A stretch of DNA of 62,549 nt from Reyranella sp. (GTDB taxonomy: Bacteria; Pseudomonadota; Alphaproteobacteria; Reyranellales; Reyranellaceae): the NCBI RefSeq assembly GCF_017305915.1, contig NZ_JAFKJN010000038.1, forward strand, positions 1-62,549, written 5' to 3'. Shown here in pieces: positions 7,447 to 15,783 of this stretch. Under the pieces are notes generated by a model. That model saw only the letters and a program-made list of their open reading frames with translations, searched no databases and was not told where the DNA came from. The position numbers and the translations under genes were made by a program. The first letter of the stretch is position 1, and every line of letters starts with the position of its first letter.

Positions 7447-8738
7447 GCCTGCCTCAGGCTGATGGCGTGGAAGAACGTGCCGCTCACTGATCTGTGGCGC
7501 GCGCCCGCCTCGGGCACGACCGCGCCCGTGACGTCCCGGCAATCGACCAGCGGCTCGTCGCCGATCGACAGCGTGCGGGCATAATGAAACTCGTGACCCA
7601 TGATCTCGGTTCCGGCCGGGCCCAGAACGCACTCTCCGCGCAGGCGCGCGCGGCGGTAGCCGATGTGCAGCCGGCGCCGTGCGTACGAGGTCTCCAGCGT
7701 CAGCAGCCCCGCCATGGCATGGCGACGGCCGTCGGCATCCTCCAGCCCCTGCCCAAGCACCATGTAGCCGCCGCACTCGCCGTGGATCGCAACGCCGCGT
7801 GCCGCCGCCTGCCGCAAGCCGTCGAGGAAGCGCGACGCCGCGGCCAGCGTGCCGGCATGCAGCTCGGGATAGCCGCCGGGCAGCCAGACCGCATCGGCGC
7901 GCGCGCCGGGCGCCTCGTCGGCCAGCGGCGAGAACGGCAGGATCTCGGCGCCGTCGCGGCGCCAGCGATCGAGCAGATGCGGGTAGAAGAACGAAAACGC
8001 CCGATCGCGCGCCACCGCGATGCGCTGGCCCGGCGGCCGCAAGCCATCCGTCGTGGGCTCGGCAAGTTTCGCCGGCCGCGCCACATGGCGAATGGCGTCG
8101 AGATCGACGGACTCCTGCAGCGCATCGGCCACGGCGTCCAATCGCGTTTCGAGATCGGCCGTCTCGATCGCCTGCACCAGCCCGAGATGCCGCTCGGGCA
8201 GAGCGAAGCGCGGGTCGTTCGCCAGCCCCCCGAACAGTTTTATGCCGACCCTGTCGAACGCGGACCGGATCATCCCGAGGTGCCGCGCGCTGGCGACGCG
8301 ATTGAGGATCACGCCGGCCACCCCGACATCGTCGCGAAAGTTGGCGCAGCCCGACGCGACGGCTGCCGCCGTCTCGATCTGGCCCTTCACGTCGAGCACC
8401 AGCACCACCGGCCAGCCGAGCGATGCGGCGATGTCGGACGTCGCTCCGCGCCCGCCCGCGCCGTCGAACAGGCCCATCACGCCTTCGGTGACGATCAGGT
8501 CCGCCGGATGACGCGCCACCAGATCGGCCAGCAGGCCCGGCGCCATCGCCCAGCTGTCGAGGTTGTAGCTCGGCCGCCCGGTCGCCGCGGCGTGGAAGGC
8601 CGGATCGATGTAATCGGGCCCGCATTTGTAGGGCTGCACGCTGAGGCCGCGCCGCGCGAAGGCGCGCATCAGGCCGAGCGCGACCGTGGTCTTGCCCGCG
8701 CCCGAGCGCACCGCCCCGACGATCAGGCCGCGCGTCAT
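7443..8738 (-). CDS. cobB: Cobyrinic / hydrogenobyrinic acid a,c-diamide synthase
   Basis: CobB is the ATP- and glutamine-dependent amidase that converts hydrogenobyrinic acid to its a,c-diamide. It has 431 residues. The N-terminal dethiobiotin-synthetase-like domain carries the P-loop AVRSGAGKTTVALGLM and KCGPDYIDP. The C-terminal glutamine amidotransferase domain carries the nucleophile region HGECGGYMVLG and a later histidine in GHEFHYA. The ATG at 8738 overlaps cobA by 4 bp. The position just before bluB keeps the pathway order compact. Confidence 0.95.
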   Translation of the reverse strand: MTRGLIVGAVRSGAGKTTVALGLMRAFARRGLSVQPYKCGPDYIDPAFHAAATGRPSYNLDSWAMAPGLLADLVARHPADLIVTEGVMGLFDGAGGRGATSDIAASLGWPVVLVLDVKGQIETAAAVASGCANFRDDVGVAGVILNRVASARHLGMIRSAFDRVGIKLFGGLANDPRFALPERHLGLVQAIETADLETRLDAVADALQESVDLDAIRHVARPAKLAEPTTDGLRPPGQRIAVARDRAFSFFYPHLLDRWRRDGAEILPFSPLADEAPGARADAVWLPGGYPELHAGTLAAASRFLDGLRQAAARGVAIHGECGGYMVLGQGLEDADGRRHAMAGLLTLETSYARRRLHIGYRRARLRGECVLGPAGTEIMGHEFHYARTLSIGDEPLVDCRDVTGAVVPEAGARHRSVSGTFFHAISLRQA

Positions 8739-9523
8739 CGCCAGCCGACCAGGCCCGCTAGCATCTTCTGCCGCAAGCCCGCCGTCGCGCCGATCACCGC
8801 GATCGCCGGCGAGCCCATGCCGTGCGCGCGCCCGTCCTCGACCAGCCGGCCGAGCGTGCTCTCGATACAGCGCTCGTCCTCGGTAGTCGCCGATTGCAGC
8901 AGCGCCGCCGGCGTGCTCGCCGCCATACCGCCCTTCATCAGCGCGGCGGTGATGCCGGCCAGCTGCGTCATCGGCATGTAGAGGATGATCGGCTGGCCGA
9001 GCCGCGCCAGCGCCTCCCAGTCGGCGCTGGACCGGTCGTCGTCGGCGCGATGGCCGGCGGCCAGCACGACGGCATGGTTGGTCTCGCGCGTCGTGGCGGG
9101 AATGCCGGCCAGCGCCGTCGCCGCGAGGCCCGACGTCACGCCGGGAATGATGCGATAGCGGATGCCCGCTTCGGCCAACGCCATCACCTCGTCCCAGCCG
9201 CGGCCGAACACGAACGGGTCGCCGCCCTTCAGCCGCAGCACGCGGCGCCCCATCCGCGCGCGCTCGACCAGCCGCTGGTTGATCTCCTGCTGATGGGCCG
9301 ACGGCCGGCCGCCGCGCTTGCCGGCGGAGATCAGCTCGGCGTCGGCGCGCTTCAGCGCCAGGACGCGCGGATCGACCAGCGCATCGTGCACGATGTCGTC
9401 GGCTTGCCGCACCGCATGAAGCGCGAGCAAAGTGAGCAGCCGCGGATCGCCGGGACCGGCGCCGGCCAGCCACACCTCTCCTGCAGGGAAGTCGGGCATC
9501 GGCGGGAAATGGTCGAAACTCAA
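8735..9523 (-). CDS. cobA: Uroporphyrinogen-III C-methyltransferase (SUMT)
   Basis: CobA methylates uroporphyrinogen III at C2 and C7 using SAM to give precorrin-2, the branch point to B12 (and to siroheme). The 262-residue tetrapyrrole methylase has VWLAGAGPGDPRLLTL near the N-terminus, LKGGDPFVFGRG, and the IIPGVTSGLAA block. The siroheme synthase domains of CysG are absent, so this is the stand-alone form. The start overlaps the cobM stop by 4 bp. Confidence 0.95.
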   Translation of the reverse strand: MSFDHFPPMPDFPAGEVWLAGAGPGDPRLLTLLALHAVRQADDIVHDALVDPRVLALKRADAELISAGKRGGRPSAHQQEINQRLVERARMGRRVLRLKGGDPFVFGRGWDEVMALAEAGIRYRIIPGVTSGLAATALAGIPATTRETNHAVVLAAGHRADDDRSSADWEALARLGQPIILYMPMTQLAGITAALMKGGMAASTPAALLQSATTEDERCIESTLGRLVEDGRAHGMGSPAIAVIGATAGLRQKMLAGLVGWR

Positions 9524-10278
9524 GGGCGGCCCCGGAATCGGCGTTGATAGCCCGCGTCATAGAGCGCGGAGTTGCGGAAGTCGCGCGCCGACAGGACCTT
9601 GCCGACCAGGATCAGCGCCGTGCGCTCGATCGGCTGCCGGGCGACCTCGGCCGCGATGGTGCCGAGCGTGCCGCGGATGATCCGCTCGTCCGGCCAGCTC
9701 GCGCGATAGACGATCGCGACCGGGCACTGCGTGCCATAGAACGGCGTGAGCTCGGCCACGACCTTGTCCAGCACATGGATCGACAGATGGATGGCAAGCG
9801 TGGCGCCGGTCGCCGCATAGGCTTCCAGTTTCTCCCCGGACGGCATCGACGAGGCCCGCCCCGAGGTACGCGTCAGCACCACCGTCTGCGCCACTTCCGG
9901 CAAGGTCAGCTCCTGGCCGAGCGCGGCCGCCGCCGCGGCGAACGACGGCACGCCCGGCGTCACGGTGCAGGCGATGCCTTCAGCCTCGAGCCGGCGAAGC
10001 TGCTCGCCCATCGCGCTCCACACCGAAAGGTCGCCGGAATGCAGCCGCGCCACATCGTGGCCGGCCTCGGTCGCCTGGACGCACTCGGCCACGATCTCGT
10101 CGAGCGACAGCGGTGCGGTGTCGACGATGCGCGCACCTGGTGGGCAATGCTCGAGCAAGGCCTTGGGTATCAGCGAACCGGCATAGAGGCAGACCGGGCA
10201 GCGCGCGATCAGGTCGCGGCCGCGCACGGTGATCAGGTCGGGCGCGCCGGGCCCAGCGCCGATGAAATGCACCGTCAT
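9520..10278 (-). CDS. cobM: Precorrin-4 C11-methyltransferase
   Basis: CobM adds the C11 methyl group to precorrin-4 in the aerobic pathway. The 252-residue protein starts VHFIGAGPGAPDLITVRG, and carries LHSGDLSVWSAMGEQ and the TPGVPSFAAAAA segment expected of CobM/CbiF. The SAM-binding and precorrin pocket motifs are complete. Translation overlaps both cobE upstream and cobA downstream by 4 bp. Confidence 0.95.
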   Translation of the reverse strand: MTVHFIGAGPGAPDLITVRGRDLIARCPVCLYAGSLIPKALLEHCPPGARIVDTAPLSLDEIVAECVQATEAGHDVARLHSGDLSVWSAMGEQLRRLEAEGIACTVTPGVPSFAAAAAALGQELTLPEVAQTVVLTRTSGRASSMPSGEKLEAYAATGATLAIHLSIHVLDKVVAELTPFYGTQCPVAIVYRASWPDERIIRGTLGTIAAEVARQPIERTALILVGKVLSARDFRNSALYDAGYQRRFRGRP

Positions 10279-10658
10279 CGCCCGTCTCCGATGGCGACGG
10301 CGCAGGTCGCGAGAGCCGTCGCGACCCGCGTGCCGAGCAGCCGCGCATTGCGGCCAGCGACGACCAGCGCCGAAGCCTCGGCGATCGACGGCACGCCCTT
10401 GCTTTCGAGCACCAGCTTGGACAGCGTCAGCACCTGGCCGGCGACCCGGTCGAGATCCTCGACGGTGCAGGCCGTCATCTTCGCCGACAAACGGTGCGCG
10501 GCTTCGGCGAAGGCCGGTTCGGCCGCCTTCTCCGACTCGGTCGCCAGCACCTCCAGCCGCTCGGCCGGCAGCTCGAAGACGCCGAGCGCCAGGCGCACGA
10601 CCTTCTCGATCTCATCGGCGGAAGCGCCGCGCCTAAAACCCACGCCGGCGACGATCAT
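10275..10658 (-). CDS. cobE: CobE / CbiG C-terminal-domain protein
   Basis: This small 127-residue protein matches the CbiG C-terminal domain, which in the aerobic pathway is the separate protein CobE. It contains GVGFRRGASADEI, a segment LESKGVPSIAEASAL and a glycine/alanine-rich end. CobE's exact role is not well settled; genetics in other organisms implicate it in cobalamin synthesis around precorrin ring contraction. The ATG at 10658 overlaps the cobL stop by 4 bp. The longer frame upstream is a shadow of cobL. Confidence 0.85.
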   Translation of the reverse strand: MIVAGVGFRRGASADEIEKVVRLALGVFELPAERLEVLATESEKAAEPAFAEAAHRLSAKMTACTVEDLDRVAGQVLTLSKLVLESKGVPSIAEASALVVAGRNARLLGTRVATALATCAVAIGDGR

Positions 10659-11887
10659 GGCTTGGTCACCCGCCATTGGATGATCGGCGCCGCCGGCCGC
10701 CATACGAACACCTTGCCGCTGCGGCCCGCGGCTCCCGACTTGGCGATCTCGATCCGCGTCAGCTCGCCGCCATGCTGCTGGAACAGCGCGATCAGCTTCG
10801 CCTCCGAGCCCAGCGAGACGGCATTGGCGACCAGCCGGCCACCCGGCTTCAGCGCCGACCACACCGCCTCGAACACGCCGTCATCGGCCAGACCACCGCC
10901 GATGAACGCGGCGTCGGGCGCCGGCCAGCCGGCCAGCGCTTGCGGCGCACGGCCCTGCACGATCTTCAGGTCGGGCGTGCCGAGGGAAGCAGCATTGCGT
11001 GTCGCCCGCTCCGCGCGCCCGGCACTCTCCTCGATGCCGATCGCCCTGAGCGACGGATGACGCAGCAGCCATTCGATGGCGATCGACCCCGCACCCAGAC
11101 CGACATCCCACAGCAGCTCGCCCTGCCGCGGCGCCAGCGCCGACACGGTGATGGCGCGCACGTCGCGCTTGGTGAGCTGGCCATCATGCTCGAACAGCGA
11201 GTCGTCGAGGCCCGGCGCCAGGCTGAGCGCCGCGGCCGAAGAGCCCGAGACCTCGAGCGCGATGGTGTTCAGCGGCTCGACCTTGCCGAGATCGAAGCCT
11301 TCCGCCGTCGTCTTGCGGATGCGGGCACCCGGACCGCCCATGCGTTCCAGCACCGTGATCGTGGACTCGCCGAAGCCGCGCTCGCGCAGCAGCGCCGCGA
11401 GCCTGGCCGGCGTCTCGCCGTCCCACGACAGGGCGAGGATACGCGCGCCGGGCTGCAGGTGCCGCACGATGCCTTCGAGCGCGCGGCCATGCAGGCTGAC
11501 CGGCGTCACGTCCTGCTGCGACCAGCCGAGCTGCGCGGCCGCCAGGCTGAAGGCCGAGGGCTGCGGCAGGCAAAGCACCTCGTCGGCCGTGAAGGCGCGC
11601 ATCAGCAGGTCGCCGACGCCGTAATGGAAGGGATCGCCGCTGGCCAGCACGGCGACCGGCCGGCCGCGACGCTTCTCGACCTCCGGCAAGGCGTTGCCGA
11701 TCGGGCTCGGCCAGTGGAGCCGCTGACCCTTGATCAGCGGGTCGGCCAGCGCGAGATGCCGCCTGCCGCCGACGACCAGCTCGGCCGCGGACACCAGGCG
11801 GCGGGCGACCGGCGACAGGCCCTCGATGCCGTCCTCGCCGAGACCGATGATGGACAGCCAGCGCTGCGGACGGCTACTCACGACCAT
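10655..11887 (-). CDS. cobL: Precorrin-6Y C5,15-methyltransferase (decarboxylating)
   Basis: CobL is a bifunctional enzyme of about 410 residues. The N-terminal CbiE-like tetrapyrrole methylase domain has LSIIGLGEDGIEGLS and LASGDPFHYGVGD; the C-terminal CbiT-like domain has the SAM motif LLWDVGLGAGSIAIEW. It methylates C5 and C15 of precorrin-6B and removes the C12 acetate carboxyl. The ATG at 11887 shares its bases with the divergent cobK start (CATG at 11885-11888); a GTG two codons in (11881) is an alternative. On the minus strand it continues the cob operon after the antisense cobK gap. Confidence 0.93.
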   Translation of the reverse strand: MVVSSRPQRWLSIIGLGEDGIEGLSPVARRLVSAAELVVGGRRHLALADPLIKGQRLHWPSPIGNALPEVEKRRGRPVAVLASGDPFHYGVGDLLMRAFTADEVLCLPQPSAFSLAAAQLGWSQQDVTPVSLHGRALEGIVRHLQPGARILALSWDGETPARLAALLRERGFGESTITVLERMGGPGARIRKTTAEGFDLGKVEPLNTIALEVSGSSAAALSLAPGLDDSLFEHDGQLTKRDVRAITVSALAPRQGELLWDVGLGAGSIAIEWLLRHPSLRAIGIEESAGRAERATRNAASLGTPDLKIVQGRAPQALAGWPAPDAAFIGGGLADDGVFEAVWSALKPGGRLVANAVSLGSEAKLIALFQQHGGELTRIEIAKSGAAGRSGKVFVWRPAAPIIQWRVTKP

Positions 11888-12641
11888 GCCCCTGCGAGTC
11901 CTGATCCTTGGCGGTACGACGGAAGCCTCGGCGCTGGCGCGACAGATCGCGGGCGATGCACGGCTCGCGCCGGTGCTGTCGCTGGCCGGTCGCACGACCA
12001 ATCCGCAGCCCCAGCCGATCCCGACTCGCACCGGCGGCTTCGGCGGCATCGAGGGTCTCGTGCGCTTCCTGGGCGACGACAAAGTAGACGCCGTCGTCGA
12101 TGCCACGCATCCCTATGCCGACCAGATGTCGGCCCATGCGGTCGCGGCCTGCCGCGAGACCGGCGTGCCGCTCGCGTCGCTGGTGCGCCCCGAATGGCAA
12201 CGTCACGCCGACGATCGCTGGCACGTCGTCGCCGACGCCGAAGCCGCCGCGAGGGCGCTCGGCGCCGAGCCGCGGCGCGTGTTCCTCAGCCTCGGCCGTC
12301 AGGAGGTGCACGTCTTCGCGAGCGCGCCGCAGCACCACTATCTCGCGCGACTGATCGAGCGGCCCGAACAGACAAAGCTGCCGCCCGATCTCCGCCTCTT
12401 GCAGGCGCGCGGGCCGTTCGACCGCGCCGACGAAGAGCGCCTGTTGCGCGCGGAGCGCATCGACGTCGTGGTCTCCAAGAATGCCGGCGGCACGGCGACC
12501 TACGCCAAGATCGAGGCGGCGCGCGCGCTTGGCCTGCCGGTCGTGATGATCGCGCGGCCGCACAAGCCGGCCGGCGTCGCGATGGCCGATGTCGATGCCT
12601 GCGTAGCCTGGCTTCACGGCCTGGCTCCGCGCGGCGTGTAG
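11886..12641 (+). CDS. cobK: Precorrin-6A reductase, encoded antisense inside the cob operon
   Basis: CobK reduces precorrin-6A to precorrin-6B with NADPH. The 251-residue protein has the nucleotide-binding start RVLILGGTTEASALA, the VDATHPYADQMSAHA segment, and VVSKNAGGTATYAKI, all typical of CobK/CbiJ. Its ATG (11886-11888) overlaps the cobL start codon on the other strand. Its 3' end overlaps the cobJ end by 28 bp (12614-12641). No room exists for a separate promoter region, so its promoter must lie within cobL. This makes it an opposite-strand gene inside an otherwise single-direction operon. Confidence 0.95.
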   Translation: MPLRVLILGGTTEASALARQIAGDARLAPVLSLAGRTTNPQPQPIPTRTGGFGGIEGLVRFLGDDKVDAVVDATHPYADQMSAHAVAACRETGVPLASLVRPEWQRHADDRWHVVADAEAAARALGAEPRRVFLSLGRQEVHVFASAPQHHYLARLIERPEQTKLPPDLRLLQARGPFDRADEERLLRAERIDVVVSKNAGGTATYAKIEAARALGLPVVMIARPHKPAGVAMADVDACVAWLHGLAPRGV

Positions 12642-13369
12642 ATCCAGCGGCCGACCTGGCGAGTCGTGCTGGCGCCGACGATGACGAGCGTGCGCATGTC
12701 GGCGTGGGTGCCATTGGCCTCCGACAATGTCGTGGCAATCACCTTCGCCTCGCCGCTGCCGGCGGCGCGGACGAACAGAACCGGGGTTTCGCCGGTCTTG
12801 ACGCCGCGCAGCAGCGTGAACGCTTCGCCGAGCTGGTGCGGTCGTGCCTTCGAGGCCGGATTGTAGAGCGCGATCACGAAATCGGCTTCGGCCGCGGCCT
12901 TCAGGCGCCGCTCGATGGTCGCCCAGCTCTTGAGATTGTCCGACAGCGAGATCGCGCAGAAGTCGCCGCCCAACGGCGCGCCGACTTCGGCCGCGGCGGC
13001 GAGCATCGCGGTCACGCCGGGCTCGACCCGGATGTCGAGCGCCCGCCACGCCGGATCGCCGCTCTCGACGGCTTCGAACACCGCCGCCGCCATGGCGAAC
13101 ACGCCAGGGTCGCCGCCCGACACGACCGCAACCTTGCGGCCCGATGCGGCGAGCGCCAGCGCATGGCGCGCGCGGTCGATCTCGACGCGATTGTCCGAGG
13201 CATGGCGGCATTGGCCTTTCGTTGCCGGCACGCGATCGAGATACGGCCCGTAGCCCACGAGGTCGGTCGCCTCGGCGAGCGCGGCTTGCGTCGCGGGCGT
13301 CATCAGCTCGGGCTTGCCCGGGCCGGTGCCGACGATGACGAGTGAGCCGTTGAGGGGCGAGCCGGTCAC
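12614..13369 (-). CDS. cobJ: Precorrin-3B C17-methyltransferase
   Basis: CobJ methylates C17 and drives ring contraction of precorrin-3B. The 251-residue tetrapyrrole methylase has SLVIVGTGPGKPELMT, VSGGDPGVFAMA, the pocket segment RVEPGVTAMLAAAAEVGAP and the diagnostic ISLSDNLKSW. The start is a GTG at 13369 forming a GTGA overlap with the cobI stop. It overlaps convergently with cobK at its 3' end. Confidence 0.95.
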   Translation of the reverse strand: MTGSPLNGSLVIVGTGPGKPELMTPATQAALAEATDLVGYGPYLDRVPATKGQCRHASDNRVEIDRARHALALAASGRKVAVVSGGDPGVFAMAAAVFEAVESGDPAWRALDIRVEPGVTAMLAAAAEVGAPLGGDFCAISLSDNLKSWATIERRLKAAAEADFVIALYNPASKARPHQLGEAFTLLRGVKTGETPVLFVRAAGSGEAKVIATTLSEANGTHADMRTLVIVGASTTRQVGRWIYTPRGARP

Positions 13370-14124
13370 AGCCGGCGCCCTTCGCCCGGAATCAGCACCA
13401 TCGCGAAGTAGGCGCCCCGCGCCTCGCCGCACTCGGCGAGCGGCCGGATGCGCTCCTCCTGCATGGTGCCGCGCTCGACATAGATGGCGCGCGACAGCAG
13501 GCCCGCGCCTTCGACGGCGCGGCGCACCTTCGCGAGGTTCTTGCCGACCTTCATGATCACGGCGGCATCGGTGTGCCTCAGCCGCTCGACCAGGCGTTCC
13601 TCGGCGAGCGTGCCCGGCAGCACGGCGAGCGTGTCGTCGCCCCAGGTCATCGGCAGCTTGGCGCGCGTCCAGCAGCCCGACATGCCGGTCACGCCCGGCA
13701 CGACCTCGACCGGAAAATCCGCCGCGAGACGGCGCCACATATGCATGAAGGAGCCATAGAAGAACGGATCGCCCTCGGCCAGCAGCCCGACCGATTTGCC
13801 GGACCGCAGCAGCGCCGCGAGGCGCGCGGCGGACTCTCGATAGAAAGCCGTCATCTGCTGCTGGTAGTCGGGGTGCTCGGCAGGAATCTCCTCCGTCACC
13901 GGATATTCCAGCCGCGCCTCCTCCTGCCCCGCCCTGACCAGCGGCCCGACGATGCGTCGCGCATTGCCCGGCGCGCCGCGCTTGGCAAAGAAGGCGACGA
14001 CATCGACCGCGCGCACCAGGCCCGCCGCGCGCAGAGTGAGATAGCGCACGTCGCCCGGCCCCACGCCAACGCCGTAGAGCGTGCCGCCACGCGCGGTGCC
14101 CGCGAGCTCGTCGAGGCTGGTCAT
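13366..14124 (-). CDS. cobI: Precorrin-2 C20-methyltransferase
   Basis: CobI methylates precorrin-2 at C20 to give precorrin-3A. The 252-residue protein carries LYGVGVGPGDVRYLTL, LAEGDPFFYGSFMHM and VVPGVTGMSGCW, the last being characteristic of CobI. The ATG at 14124 overlaps the cobH stop by 4 bp, and its own stop forms the GTGA junction with cobJ. Confidence 0.95.
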   Translation of the reverse strand: MTSLDELAGTARGGTLYGVGVGPGDVRYLTLRAAGLVRAVDVVAFFAKRGAPGNARRIVGPLVRAGQEEARLEYPVTEEIPAEHPDYQQQMTAFYRESAARLAALLRSGKSVGLLAEGDPFFYGSFMHMWRRLAADFPVEVVPGVTGMSGCWTRAKLPMTWGDDTLAVLPGTLAEERLVERLRHTDAAVIMKVGKNLAKVRRAVEGAGLLSRAIYVERGTMQEERIRPLAECGEARGAYFAMVLIPGEGRRL

Positions 14125-14744
14125 TCGGCCTCGCTCGCCAGCGCATTGACCGCCGCCGCCGCCATGGCGCTGCCGCCCTTGCGGCCCTTCACGATCAGGA
14201 AGGGCACGCGGCCGTCGGCGGCCAGCGCGTCCTTCGATTCCTTTGCGCCGACGAAGCCGACCGGCAGCCCGATCACCGCAGCCGGCGGCTTGGCGCCCGC
14301 GTCGAGCAATTCGAGCAAGCGGAACAGCGAGGTCGGCGCATTGCCGATCGCGACAAGCGCGCCGGCCATGCGATCGCCCCACAGCTCCATCGCCGCGGCG
14401 CTGCGGGTGTTGCCGAGCTTGCGCGCCAGCTCGGGCACCTTCGGATCGTCGAGGGTGCAGACGACCTCGTTGGCCGCCGGCAGACGCGCGCGGGTGATGC
14501 CGTTGGCGACCATCTTGGAATCGCACAGGATCGGCGCACCGGCGACCAGCGCCCAGCGCGCGTTGTCGGCGAAACCCGGCGCCATCACGATGTCGCGCGC
14601 GATCTCGGTCATGCCGCAGGCATGGATGATGCGCACCGCCACCCGCTCCTCGGCCGGCGAGAAGCGCGCGAGATCGGACTCGGCGCGGATGATGGCGAAC
14701 GAACGGCGATAGATCTCCGCGCCGTCGCGGATGTAGTCCTGCAT
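14121..14744 (-). CDS. cobH: Precorrin-8X methylmutase
   Basis: CobH moves the methyl group from C11 to C12 to form hydrogenobyrinic acid. The 207-residue protein is of normal length for CobH/CbiC. It has YIRDGAEIYRRSFAIIRAE at the start, RIIHACGM with the family histidine, GAPILCDSKMVANGI, and the C-terminal GLPVGFVGAKESKDAL block. It begins one base after the cobG stop and overlaps cobI by 4 bp. Confidence 0.96.
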   Translation of the reverse strand: MQDYIRDGAEIYRRSFAIIRAESDLARFSPAEERVAVRIIHACGMTEIARDIVMAPGFADNARWALVAGAPILCDSKMVANGITRARLPAANEVVCTLDDPKVPELARKLGNTRSAAAMELWGDRMAGALVAIGNAPTSLFRLLELLDAGAKPPAAVIGLPVGFVGAKESKDALAADGRVPFLIVKGRKGGSAMAAAAVNALASEAE

Positions 14745-14745
14745 G

Positions 14746-15783
14746 TCAGCCGTCCAGAAGGTGCTCGAGAGCGTTCGGCTCCACCATACGCGTCGCCCGA
14801 TCGCGCGCGGTGCCGTTGCGCACCACGCCATAGCGGCCCTCCAGCCCGACCAGGGTGAGGTTGGCCGCCGTCGACCGCGCGCAGCCCTTGGCGCAGCCCG
14901 AGACATGAATCGTGCCAGCAAGGTGCATGGCCGCCAGCCGCCGCGCATCGGTGCGCGTGTCGACGGACGCCGAGGTGCAGGCCGGTGAACCCGGGCAGGC
15001 CTCGATGCGCAACAAGGGATCGTCGTCATCGACGATGAAGCCCGACGCCTCGACCGCCGCGTCGACGTACAGCGCCCGCCACGGCGAAAGCCGGATTTCC
15101 GACGCTCCGGCCTTTACGCATGAAGCGACGAGGTCGTGCAATTGCTGCGCGTCGAGGCGTCCGAACGGCACGGCGAGCCCGGTGAAGCCGCCGAGGCGAC
15201 CCAATTGGCGATGGCCGGGTGTCGGCATGACGGTCATCTTCGCTAACGACCTCTGCCGTCCAAAGGCAGCGTCCACGGCGTGCTCGGCGTCCGTGACGCC
15301 GAGCCACTCGCCCTCGACACGCACGGCGACGCCGTCGCGGGTGACGGCCAATGCGACGTCGGCACGTTCGCCGATGATCGAGAGCGGCCCGCCGTCATCG
15401 ACCAGGCAGCCGAACTTGGGCGGCGCATCCGCAGGCATGGCACGGCCGAGCGCCACAGCCAGGGCGCGCGCCGCGGGACCGGCCAGCGGCGCGACCATGA
15501 CGTTGCGCGCCGCCTCGTCCTCGAGCAGGCCGAGCCGATCGAGCGCCTCGTGCAGCGCCGGCAGGCGCGCCTCGCGCAAGCCCCTGATCTGCAGATTGGC
15601 GCGCCGCGTGAGATCAATATGGCCGTTGCCCAACGTCGCGGCGATCTCCGCGAGGCCCCTGGCCTGATCGAGGGTGAAGGCGCCATACCACGGCCGCACG
15701 CGCACCAGCAGGCCATCGCCGCTCGGCATCGGCCGCACGCCGCCGGGGCACCAGCCTTTGATGTCGAAGGCCGCGAGGCTCAT
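14746..15783 (-). CDS. cobG: Precorrin-3B synthase (oxygen-dependent)
   Basis: CobG is the Fe-S and oxygen-dependent hydroxylase of the aerobic pathway and marks this cluster as aerobic. The 345-residue protein has the nitrite/sulfite reductase ferredoxin-like half-domain (LTRRANLQIRGL near residue 57). Cysteines of the 4Fe-4S/siroheme-type site are in CPGSPACTSA and HVSGCAKGCAR. Translation starts at the ATG at 15783 with a 4-bp overlap with cobN. Confidence 0.92.
   Translation of the reverse strand: MSLAAFDIKGWCPGGVRPMPSGDGLLVRVRPWYGAFTLDQARGLAEIAATLGNGHIDLTRRANLQIRGLREARLPALHEALDRLGLLEDEAARNVMVAPLAGPAARALAVALGRAMPADAPPKFGCLVDDGGPLSIIGERADVALAVTRDGVAVRVEGEWLGVTDAEHAVDAAFGRQRSLAKMTVMPTPGHRQLGRLGGFTGLAVPFGRLDAQQLHDLVASCVKAGASEIRLSPWRALYVDAAVEASGFIVDDDDPLLRIEACPGSPACTSASVDTRTDARRLAAMHLAGTIHVSGCAKGCARSTAANLTLVGLEGRYGVVRNGTARDRATRMVEPNALEHLLDG

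Noticed and set aside
10676..13345. An 889-codon plus-strand open frame over cobL, cobK and cobJ
   Set aside because: The strong CobL, CobK and CobJ motifs in the other frames exclude it; no family motif is present.
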